A DNA stretch of 13,170 nt. It comes from Gryganskiella cystojenkinii. Its lineage: Eukaryota; Mortierellomycota; Mortierellomycetes; Mortierellales; Mortierellaceae. The notes below the pieces were generated by a model. That model saw only the letters and a list, made by a program, of their open reading frames with translations. It made no database searches and was not told the DNA's origin. The translations under genes and the position numbers were made by a program. Of the stretch, positions 1-7,682 are shown in pieces; position 1 is the first letter of the stretch; each line of letters opens with the position of its first letter. The DNA lies in contig JAAAIG010000664.1 of the NCBI GenBank assembly GCA_015852425.1, positions 8,817 through 21,986 of the forward strand. Direction: 5' to 3'.

Positions 1-44
1 AACAACAACCAACAACCAACAACCAACAACCAACAACCAACAAC
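1..44. repeat. AACAACC heptamer tandem repeat
   Basis: After a leading AAC, five perfect copies of the heptamer AACAACC run from 4 to 38, with a sixth partial copy at 39-44. The array may continue left of the window. It lies upstream of the phosphomannomutase exon that starts at 126, so it is most likely inside an intron of that gene. The unit is not a known fungal telomere unit and has no spacers, so it is a minisatellite-type repeat rather than a telomere or CRISPR array. Confidence 0.85.
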
Positions 45-125
45 TACAGTAATGCAAATGGACAGAGGACTCCTTGTGTACCAACGCTGACATTTTTCTC
101 TCTCTTCTTTTGCTCACCTTTATAG

Positions 126-660
126 TGGAACGTTCATTGAGTTCCGCAACGGCATGATCAACATCTCGCCCATCGGTCGTAACTGCAGTCACCCCGAGCG
201 TATCGAGTTCGAGAAGTTCGACTTGGTAAGTGAATACGCAAGGGACCTTTTCGTTTTGTCAAGGAGGACTGAATCTCTATCTTCCTTAGGAGATGAACGC
301 TAACATCATGGCTTTTTTCTTCTTTGTTGTTTCTCTCTCTATATATTATTCGGGAATCGTCAACAGGAGCACAAGTTGCGTGAGAAGTTTGTCATTGCTC
401 TCCAGAACGAGTTCCATGACTATGGATTGACTTACTCGATCGGAGGCCAGATCTCGTTCGATGTCTTCCCCACCGGTTGGGACAAGACCTACTGCTTGCG
501 TCATATCGAGCACGAGAACTTCAAGACGATTCACTTTTTCGGTGACAAGACCTTCAAGGGCGGCAACGACCATGAGATCTACGAAGATTCTCGTGTCACT
601 GGACATGCCGTCACCAACCCCCTTGATACCGAGAGAATCCTCAAGGAGCTTTTCTTCTAA
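126..660 (+). CDS. SEC53: Phosphomannomutase, C-terminal half (last two exons)
   Basis: Phosphomannomutase (HAD superfamily, cytosolic) interconverts mannose-6-phosphate and mannose-1-phosphate, feeding GDP-mannose synthesis for glycosylation and GPI anchors. Exons seen are 126-225 and 367-660, separated by a 141-base GTAAGT...CAG intron. The first base of exon 126-225 completes an Arg codon from the previous exon, giving the family sequence [11 protein letters not shown], then NISPIGRN. The second exon carries [19 protein letters not shown] and the Mg-binding segment [15 protein letters not shown], ending in ILKELFF and a TAA stop. About 130 residues are visible of a family length near 250; the DxDGT nucleophile region lies left of the window. 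The intron contains a second possible acceptor (AG at 288-289) whose use would shift the frame. Identification is firm by close similarity to yeast Sec53 and human PMM proteins. Confidence 0.96.
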
Positions 661-992
661 ATTAAATCTCTCGTCCCTATTAAATAGTAGTTTTTCTTTC
701 CCCCCTCCCCCTGGACTTGATTACCCCCTCCTACCCATGATAAAACGATACTGTTTATAGAAAGAACTATTTGGATCGCTCGGTAACTGTTTTGTCGATG
801 AAAGATCGTTTGTTTTTTCTCGAAAGGACCAAATGTACATTGTTGTTGCTGAGCCAATTGATGGTTTGACAAACTTAAAAATTTCAGATTTGGGGGCAGG
901 CACAGCGTGCAGTAGCGATTGACCTCTTTACCTTTTTTGTTCGACGCTACGTTTTCTTCCATCTTCTTTCATTAACATTTACTAAAAACACG
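661..992. promoter_or_regulatory. Intergenic: SEC53 3' end and LCL3 promoter
   Basis: This 332-base gap holds the phosphomannomutase 3' untranslated region and the upstream region of the next gene. It has a C/T-rich stretch at about 697-731 and a T-rich then A-rich leader (CATTTACTAAAAACACG) directly before the ATG at 993. No exact AATAAA signal or convincing TATA box is visible. Open frames on either strand here are low-complexity and have no coding character. Confidence 0.5.
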
Positions 993-2275
993 ATGGTCTG
1001 GCCTTTCACCTCCGGGGACAACGACTCCTCCAAGACTACGAAAGCGACATCATCCTCATTACCCTCGAACTCGTTCTCCGTCTCAGATGCCCTGGACTCG
1101 ATCGAACTCGCAGGACAGGATGCAAAGACTGCTTTACATTCGACCAAGGAACAGTTTGACGAGATCACCCACAAGACCATGGACCAACTCAACCACAACC
1201 CTGGAATCGCTTCCATGAAATCTCAGTTTGCCTCGATCCCAGACTCAGTTCAGCCTTATCTCATCGCGTCCACAGTCTTTGGTCTTGCTACCACGGCCGT
1301 GATCGTCTACAGTACTCGTCTTCGTCGGATTCCTTCCTCGGCCTATCTGACCCCCGACATGTTACAGGGTAAACGGATCCTCAGAGGCAAAGTCACAAGT
1401 GTCGGAGACTCGGATAACTTTCGGTTCTATCATACACCTGGAGGGATCTTTGCCGGTTGGGGTTGGCTCAGACGTGTACCCCAAGGGAACAAAGGTAAAA
1501 CTTGTGAAAGGAAAAAAATGACTTTTGGAACCGACCACGGATCTTGAGAAATGATAAAAGGCTATGGACTTGTAAAGACAGCGTTGAAAAGAGCAGAACA
1601 CTAACCTGAATCCATGTTTTTCTTTGTGTATGTGTCTTCATAGAACTCAAGAACCAGACTCTTCATATTCGAATTGCAGGCGTGGACGCGCCAGAGGTAC
1701 AGTCTCGGACAGTGTTTTATTTGCTGGCATCATATCTAAAGTGAACAAGATTAATGATTGAATATTGTAACGAATATAGGGAGCTCATTTCGGGATGCCG
1801 GCGCAACCGTTTTCACAGGAATCATTACAATGGCTCCGGAAAGAATTGAATGGAAAGACGGTGCTGGTCAAACCTATTGCCAAGGACAGATACGATCGCG
1901 TTGTAAGTTTAAAATTCGTGCGGAGAAAAACGATGGTCCCTCCTTTTGTTGTTACGACTTTTTTCAGTCAAGGAAACAAACTAAGGTTCTCAATTGATCC
2001 GTATATTTAAAAAACAACCAAAATCATAGGTGTCCATGGCCTGGTATCCTCGCTTCCCCCTGCCGATATTGCCAATGAAGAACGTCAGTGTTGAGATGCT
2101 CAAGGTCGGATATGGACAGATCTATCGACAGGCTGGATCCGAATACGATGGGATGCTCAAGCTCTTGGAGAAGACCGAGGCCAAGGCCAAGAAACAAAAG
2201 ATTGGGATCTGGTCCCAAAAGAACATGGTCAGTGCGGCTGAGCATAAGAAACAGTTCCTCCGTGGAGGTGAATAG
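993..2275 (+). CDS. LCL3: LCL3-type mitochondrial membrane endonuclease (SNase-like)
   Basis: Predicted Ca-dependent nuclease of the staphylococcal nuclease (TNase) fold, membrane-anchored; fungal Lcl3 proteins are mitochondrial. Exons: 993-1494, 1644-1696, 1780-1902, 2030-2275, joining in frame to 307 residues, within the family range. All introns (149, 83 and 127 bases) are GT-AG. Residues 1-85 are Ser/Thr-rich and variable. One transmembrane helix spans about 88-107 ([20 protein letters not shown]), followed by basic residues TRLRR. The nuclease domain (about 125-285) has the signature [11 protein letters not shown]177, D182 and E185 match Arg35, Asp40 and Glu43 of staphylococcal nuclease in identity and spacing, and R225 in YDRVV matches Arg87, so it should be active. 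The lineage signature [14 protein letters not shown] and a basic tail ([12 protein letters not shown]) follow. The start is the first ATG of the open frame, just after an AC-rich leader. Family assignment is strong; the exact symbol is inference. Confidence 0.88.
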
Positions 2276-2296
2276 AACAAAAATGACATGAAAGTC

Positions 2297-2302
2297 AATA
2301 AA
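2297..2302 (+). terminator. Polyadenylation signal AATAAA after LCL3
   Basis: A canonical AATAAA lies 22 bases after the LCL3 stop codon and runs into two A-rich blocks (2300-2321). Position and composition fit a fungal 3' end-formation signal. Confidence 0.55.
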
Positions 2303-2669
2303 AAAAAAATTAAAAAAAAAATGAGTAAAGCAACAATTTTGGGGGAAGAGGGGATATGCGTCTGGATTAAAAGCAGTCACTCACGCTTGCCCAACCTTTC
2401 CTTCATCGCTCGTGTTCGCCAGTGGCATCTCCTTCTCATCATCGCACCACGTTCTTACATCGCTCGCCCATTCTTTTGCCTTCATCACTTACTTGCCGTC
2501 ATTTCGATTGAAGACGACGTTTCAAGAGGAATGGCGCTGAAGATTTGTGGGCTCTTAGAGTTTTTTGTCAGTGTAATTCGGCGTGCCTTCACTTGATCGA
2601 TCATCACGCGTCTGTGTTTACATTGCTGCTCTGATTGACTTTTGAAACTGAATGTCCAATTTTCGCTGA

Positions 2670-2933
2670 GGTTGTATTACTGTATTCAGAAGCGAAATCG
2701 TCTCAAGCTGTCGTTTCATTCGCGATGCTGACGGATTACAAGCAGTTTTGCGACGAGGCGCCAGCGCGCCTTACCACATTTCAGCGTACTTGACGGCTTT
2801 GGACGACGATCGAGACAAAGGCCAGGCGATTGGATCCTGGACTGGAAGTGTCCTGCCATATCTTGAACGTCATCCTACGTCAAGCGAGCGCGAGCGAGCA
2901 AAGTTCCTTAAGAAAACCACGAAAAAGCCTTAG
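2670..2933 (+). pseudogene. Possible gene fragment, no start codon
   Basis: The frame is open for 87 codons from just after a TGA (2667-2669) to the TAG at 2931-2933, with no ATG in it. The translation has balanced, non-repetitive composition (for example GASAPYHISAYLTALDDDRD and WTGSVLPYLERHP) and a lysine-rich end, more like a real protein than random sequence. I do not recognise the family. It could be a decayed gene or transposon piece, an exon of an unmodelled gene, or chance. Confidence 0.25.
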
Positions 2934-2970
2934 AGGACATTGTTGACGAAGCATTCGAAGCAGTAGTAAT

Positions 2971-3453
2971 CTAGAGAGCTAATAATATTTGCAATAGCGG
3001 GTGAATGACTGGGTTGATTAGATCGACTGGATCGGCTGGATCGACTGCAGCAACTGCATCACTTTGCTCTGAGTACGCATGGGTCACACTCTCCTTCTTG
3101 ATCAAAAGGTAGACCTTGTAGGTCCATCCATCTTCCCCGATTGGTTGTAGCAACACATGAATCGTACATCGGATGAGTCTCATAGATCACTCCGCACTCT
3201 CCCAGCCTGACCTTGGATGACAACATCTCTCGGTTCGATAGCGGTAACGTCGTCTTGCAGCAATACATGAACATGATTGGATAAGGAAGGTCATACTGCC
3301 TCTGCTTTTTGATCGTGGACCTTTCCTGCAGCCTTTAACGTGATCTAGCGGTTTCGATTGCGCCTCGTTCTGCTTCCTGGTCCCGAATCTTGCAAGTTCG
3401 GTAGAGTTCTCGAGTACTGCTTGGAAGTGCAGTGGCACCAAAGATCCCACCAC
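2971..3453 (-). pseudogene. Possible decayed coding region, frame-broken
   Basis: On the minus strand three overlapping frames of 70-88 codons follow each other (3453-3187, 3274-3059, 3183-2971), none long enough for a gene alone. The order of plausible protein-like segments (VPLHFQAVLENSTELARF, then GEDGWTYKVYLLIKKE) could reflect a frameshifted relic. No domain is recognised. Chance open frames are equally possible. Confidence 0.2.
3021..3047. repeat. Three tandem 9-base units GATCGRCTG
   Basis: Three adjacent copies: GATCGACTG, GATCGGCTG, GATCGACTG, differing at one base in the middle copy. The array lies inside the possible decayed minus-strand coding region, where it would read as an Asp-Pro rich repeat. 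Too short to classify further. Confidence 0.6.
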
Positions 3454-3582
3454 AACGTACTGCTTGATTTAGCTCAAGTGGGAATGCAAAGTGAATAACC
3501 ACATGCTGTACCGGTTGTACGCGACAACATAGCTTCTACACAGTACTAAGGAATATGGTCCGCTTCCACCTACTTATTCGAA

Positions 3583-3592
3583 TATATATAAA
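3583..3592 (+). promoter_or_regulatory. TATA-like run upstream of the coiled-coil gene
   Basis: TATATATAAA followed by an A run lies about 190 bases before the ATG at 3782. A C/T-rich stretch at about 3738-3780 directly precedes the start. This is consistent with a fungal core promoter, but AT-rich runs are common in this DNA. Confidence 0.3.
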
Positions 3593-3781
3593 AAAAAGAG
3601 CACAAGTAATGGTATCTTACGCTGTGGACGGTTGCAAGTACTTTCTTGACATTGGTGACCTGGAGAACCAGCCATTGCTGCACACACAAAAAAAAAGCTC
3701 TTAAATTTTTCGTGGCGCGCTTGAAACACTTCTTAGCTTTCGCTCTCTCTGCATTCTTTTACTCCACCAATTCCTTCCATC

Positions 3782-4243
3782 ATGCTAAAGACCAGCACCA
3801 AGCCGAAAGCCATTCCTCTCCCAAGTTTATCCGATATTCTGAATGACTTGAACACGTTAAGGGCGGGGTCGGTTTCGCTCTCATCCTCATTACAAGGTAA
3901 ACGCCTTATTCCAGCATTCATTCCGTCGCCCAATGCAACCAACCGCAACAAGCGATCGACTTCTAACAGTGCTCTTCTTCTGCTCAAAACTGATCCAGAT
4001 AAGAAAGAGGAGTCTGCTCCAAGTCTAGAAAAGCTCCAGCGGTTCAAGGAATCGACTGGAAAGAGTCAGCGGGAGGAAGGCGTGGTCGAGAACGGGTTCG
4101 AGGTCGCCTCGGATTTCCTCAAAATGCAACAGCAGCTATCTGCCTCTCGTCAAGAAATGGACACCTTACAGGAACGTCTTGGAGGTCTAGAAAAGGAACT
4201 GACCGAGGTCAGGGAGCTAATCGCTTTCAACCCCATCAAATAG
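3782..4243 (+). CDS. Small coiled-coil protein, unrecognised
   Basis: Single-exon frame of 153 residues ending TAG. I do not recognise the family. The N-terminal half is basic and Ser/Pro/Leu-rich (about 1-70) with no signal peptide or membrane segment; residues 70-105 are charged. Residues 110-148 form a strong predicted coiled coil: L119, M126, L133, L140 and I147 fall exactly seven apart, on a helix rich in Gln, Glu, Arg and Lys. There is no basic DNA-contact region of bZIP type directly before the heptads, so a leucine-zipper transcription factor is unlikely; a scaffold or complex subunit is more plausible. The start is the first ATG after a C/T-rich leader. A GTAAAC inside the frame at 3897 could be a donor, but the frame stays open through it. 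It is convergent with SAM50, whose stop lies 152 bases downstream. That this is a real gene rests on codon character and the heptads only. Confidence 0.6.
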   Translation: MLKTSTKPKAIPLPSLSDILNDLNTLRAGSVSLSSSLQGKRLIPAFIPSPNATNRNKRSTSNSALLLLKTDPDKKEESAPSLEKLQRFKESTGKSQREEGVVENGFEVASDFLKMQQQLSASRQEMDTLQERLGGLEKELTEVRELIAFNPIK

Positions 4244-4395
4244 ATTCACTCAAAATATCACAACTCAACTTTTTCGACCTTCTTTGCTTATATGGATTTT
4301 GTTTATACTGAACATATTTTATGTTGAAACACGAGATGAGGATCCAACGTCTAATATTGTATGAAAAATATGCAATGAACGCGCCTCTTTGTTGT

Positions 4396-6625
4396 TTACA
4401 GGAAGCTGATACCGAGACCCAACTGCCATCCTCTGGAGACAGCATCAGACTTGGCGGCCATCAGAGGAAGAGCGAAATTGAGCTCGATACGGACCTGAGG
4501 ATGACGATAAGCGATACCGGCGCCAACAGACACGCTGGGAGCCTTGGTCAAATCATCGACAGTCTTGTCGGCCGACTGACCGGGCTTTACGCTGACCAAG
4601 GAACCAGCATTGGCGAAGAAGTGAGCCTTGAACGAATCACGGGAGGCGAGTCCAGGGAAGGGAGTCAGCAAACTTACACCAGCAGCCAAGTAAGCATCGC
4701 CTCCAAGAGAATCATCTGTAGGACAGAAAAGAGAATAAAAGGTGATCAATGTCTGTCGTTCTTCAATGTCAGTTATGGAAAAGTCAGCGGACGAAAGTAG
4801 TGTGTGGTGTCACAAGTCATACCACCTTCACGAGGTCCAAGACCATTGGATTTGAAACCACGGACAGACATGGGTCCACCCAAGAAGAAACGATCCGAGA
4901 TCTTGGATGGCTTTCCATTCAATGAGTGCAGGTATCCCGACTTGACAGTTGCGGACAAAATCTATAGAACGAGCGAATGTAGTCAGAGTCATAATATACA
5001 TAAGGAATGAAGCGATGATAACGATAACATATCCCTGGACTTACATAGCCCTTGTTGTTGGAACGGCAAGCCTGAGCCTCGATCTCATGCTTCAAGTGCT
5101 CGACATCGCCTCCGAGACCAGCATACTCCTGAATCACGCGAACAAAGTGACCGGTCGAGGGCATCAAGGGCTCATCTCTCATGTCGTGGATCCACATGTG
5201 AGTCAAAGCCGACTTTAAGCTGTGACCGCACTGTTCACGAATGCTGCCAGGGACAAAATAATGAATAGTAAGTAATGAGCCCTGATTCTACATGACATCT
5301 TGTCTTCTCATATCATCAGACGGTTCTTTTACCTCATTGACGCCTTTTCAGAGGGACGGCAGACCTCCCTCCAGTGACCTTCATATGCGAACTCGTGGTA
5401 TCCAAGAGGGGAAAGGGTCTGTTGGTTAAAAAGAAAAAAACAAGAGATATGTTAGCGCTTGATTCACATGGCGGCACAATCAATTATGAAATGCCTCTCA
5501 AACAAGATGTCCGCTTACGGTATACTTCAAGGAGCCTCCCTTCAATTCCTCCTCGTATGAGCTCCACTGGGTATTGTTCCTGGCTTGGCTGAAAAGGTTG
5601 ATCGACACATTCTGGTCGGGGTCGGCGAGCACTGGGGTGGCGAGAGCAAACTGTCAGAGTAAAAGAAACAACGTGGAATTAGTTTTTTTTTTCGCTGTGT
5701 CAAAAGTACCCAACTGGAATTTTGCCTGATCTCTTGATTAGTATCATACCTGGAAAGCGGAAGAAGTTCGGGTACCAAAGGCCATGCTAGTGCTTAAGGT
5801 CTCGGCACCGCCAAAGACATTCCTGACAGTCAACGCGCCGTACTAGTACATTACAAGAAAAAAAAATCTTCAGGGTTAATTTGCTGCAATATACTCGATC
5901 TCTCGAATAGAAAAAAATCAAGAGGGGTCATTTCAGGTACCATGCTGGCTTCGGCGTTTCCAGCCTCAGTTCCTGTCTTAAGCTGGATACGGGGTCCCTC
6001 CTTGACCCACATGCCGAGATCGACGATATCCTTGCGATCCTGCAACCAGGCTTCTTTTGGGCTATCCAATTGAATCTTGACATCCTCGAAGATCCCGAAC
6101 CGATCCATCTTGAGAACTGCCTGTCGGGAAAGACCAATGACCTCATGCAGGGTTTCAGCCTCAAAGGCAGGTCTGAGGATACGGTGCAAGAACGATTCCC
6201 TAGTTTTACTGGTTCCATGAACTGTGATCTTGCGAAGCTTCATAGGATCATGACGGACCTTGTCGACCTATAGGCGAGGGAGAAAAGTTGGATCAACAGC
6301 CGTCAGAGATTGCTCGTTTTTTGAGGAGACAAGGTTTGATCAGATGCATGCATTTTCTGTTCATTCGAAGACGAGTAGCCGTTACCATGGACTGAATGTT
6401 GAGGGCAGCCTGCTCGAAAGCCTGCTGGCGTTGTCTGTGAGCGGCCAACTCTTCTTGTGTGGGTTGTTGCTATTCAAAGGTACAGGAGAGGGAGAATGTA
6501 ACCTTTGGCGTTAGCAAAGTAAGCCTAATCCATTTTGATGTGCCCTGTTTCCTTTGATTCGGGTGGATGTTTGCGCGAGCGATCCGTGTACGCATTCGAT
6601 CTAGAAAGAAACTCACAGCAGCCAT
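4396..6625 (-). CDS. SAM50: SAM50, Omp85-family outer membrane assembly protein
   Basis: Core channel of the mitochondrial sorting and assembly machinery, which inserts beta-barrel proteins (porin, Tom40) into the outer membrane. Nine exons, in transcription order: 6625-6617, 6469-6386, 6267-5941, 5842-5750, 5650-5519, 5418-5333, 5243-5045, 4961-4823, 4715-4396. They join in frame to 462 residues, close to yeast (484) and human (469). Introns are 83-147 bases, all GT-AG. After a short Gln/Glu-rich N terminus, one POTRA domain spans about 40-135 (KITVHGTSKTRESFL; DRFGIFEDVKIQL). The 16-strand barrel follows, with the Omp85 loop-6 motif VRGF at 343-346 and GLGPREGDDSLGGDAY across the last splice junction. 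The C terminus RGWQLGLGISFL fits the beta-signal (polar-x-Gly-x-x-hydrophobic-x-hydrophobic: Q454, G456, I459, F461). No presequence is expected for an outer-membrane barrel. The 9-base first exon (Met-Ala-Ala) is the least certain part. Confidence 0.92.
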
Positions 6626-6849
6626 GTCTTGTGTTGATCCGGTGTCAGGTCGAGGTTGGTAATGGAGACAAGAAAACAACTACATACAATCCAATTTGTG
6701 GTTTGGGTGTCGTCCCGAAAGGATTGATGCGCGCAACGGTCAAAATTGGCTCGAGGGTGAACTCGTGTAAAATGAAATTTTTCTATCTGTTTTGTATTTG
6801 TGCAGGGCAACGACGAATTGCGTTGAACTACTCGAGCTCAAGCAAAAGG

Positions 6850-6900
6850 GGCGGCATCGTTGACCTTTTTGCCAAAGGACAAACTCCAGGCGATGCCGCC
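6850..6900. repeat. Perfect 10-base inverted repeat with nested stem
   Basis: Left arm GGCGGCATCG (6850-6859) and right arm CGATGCCGCC (6891-6900) are perfect reverse complements separated by 31 bases. Inside the loop CCTTT (6864-6868) and AAAGG (6874-6878) form a second small stem. It sits about 225 bases upstream of the SAM50 start on a transcript from neither gene, unless a leader extends this far. It could be a protein-binding palindrome, a small structured RNA or a remnant of a small element. Confidence 0.7.
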
Positions 6901-6932
6901 ATGTTACAGCGGTGTCGTTTACCTTGCTGCTT

Positions 6933-6958
6933 TGGCAACAGTGTGTGGCAACAGCGTG
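6933..6958. repeat. 13-base tandem duplication
   Basis: TGGCAACAGTGTG (6933-6945) is followed directly by TGGCAACAGCGTG (6946-6958), one mismatch in 13. It lies 32 bases from the inverted repeat at 6850-6900, in the shared SAM50-Argonaute upstream region. Either replication slippage or a duplicated binding site would explain it. Confidence 0.75.
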
Positions 6959-7465
6959 TGATCCCAGTGCAAGTAAAGAAGCTTTGAATTATGTGATGAC
7001 GACTGTACGTTGGTTTGGTCATCAACGGCGGTATCATCACGGGTTCCTACGGCGCCACTTTAGGAGGCGGCATAGTCGATTCCTCCATGCTGCTTCAACA
7101 TAGAAACAGAAGTATCTTCTCAGTATCTTCTCTCTTACTCTCGAGTCAAATCGATGAAATAATTCCTATTGTAAAGAAGATCGCAGGAAACTTTTCCTCT
7201 CCCTCTTCTTTCTTCTGTTGTCTCCTGCCTCTTTATATTTTTTCTTTCACCACCACCCTTTCAAGCTCACTTCAACCACAAACTCAACTTCCATAGCTTC
7301 TCACCACTTCCACACTTTGAAAAAGCACAGCTCACTCCAAGCACCTCAACGTAAGCCACGAGCCTGGTCCTTCATCCCTCCGACCCCATACACCCAAACA
7401 CACTCAAAACAGCACTTTAAAAAATCTAGCCTGGAAATAGTAAAAATAGCATCTGCCTCTTCACG

Positions 7466-7636
7466 ATGGTCTCCACGACGCTCTCACCGACAGCTCTTTT
7501 TACCCTGACCTCTTGGATACGACACTTGCCTCCGCCTTTCTTCTTCGTCATCTCTGTCACCTTTGTCATCCCATCATTCTTCGAATCTTATGAAAGAAGC
7601 CTGGTGGCAAGGGACCAAGAATCTCTTTTATCGTAG
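7466..7636 (+). other. Upstream ORF in the Argonaute leader (56 codons)
   Basis: An ATG at 7466 opens a 56-codon frame ending at TAG 7634-7636, 46 bases before the Argonaute ATG. Its middle is hydrophobic (PPPFFFVISVTFVIPSFF). A second short frame starts at 7589 (MKEAWWQGTKNLFYRRC). Neither can be spliced onto the Argonaute frame with the visible donors, because the 7466 frame meets its stop before the GTGCTG donor. If the transcript begins in the C/T-rich region near 7200-7300, these ATGs would precede the main start and could lower its translation. That they are translated is inference. Confidence 0.35.
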
Positions 7637-7682
7637 GTGCTGACATTTAGGTGTGTACCAATTTTAACTTACTGCTAAATAG

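Larger units (their letters stand above)
2303..3781. other. Gene-poor intergenic region with possible decayed coding DNA
   Basis: About 1.5 kb separate LCL3 from the coiled-coil gene. No long open frame, tRNA, rRNA or intact mobile element is visible, and no terminal inverted repeats or target-site duplications were found by eye. Two stretches have more coding character than the rest and are listed separately: 2670-2933 on the plus strand and about 2971-3453 on the minus strand. The last 200 bases hold an AT-rich TATA-like run and C/T-rich DNA that probably form the promoter of the gene at 3782. Confidence 0.5.
6626..7682. promoter_or_regulatory. Divergent intergenic region between SAM50 and Argonaute
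   Basis: This 1.06-kb region must hold the SAM50 promoter (minus strand) and the Argonaute promoter and leader (plus strand). The SAM50 side contains an inverted repeat (6850-6900), a 13-base tandem duplication (6933-6958) and G/C-rich segments. The Argonaute side has a direct repeat AGTATCTTCT at 7111-7120 and 7122-7131, a strongly C/T-rich stretch at about 7195-7260 containing TTTATATTTT near 7231, then a C/A-rich leader with upstream ATGs. A Gly-rich open stretch at about 7018-7100 (VINGGIITGSYGATLGGGI) looks faintly coding but has no ATG near its left end; I cannot assign it. Confidence 0.5.

Noticed and set aside
1..44. CRISPR array or telomere.
   Set aside because: Seven-base head-to-tail units with no spacers, not a known fungal telomere unit, and inside a gene.
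6535..6987. Plus-strand frame of 150 codons upstream of Argonaute.
   Set aside because: It overlaps the first exon and first intron of SAM50 on the other strand, and has a Cys-rich random-like composition.
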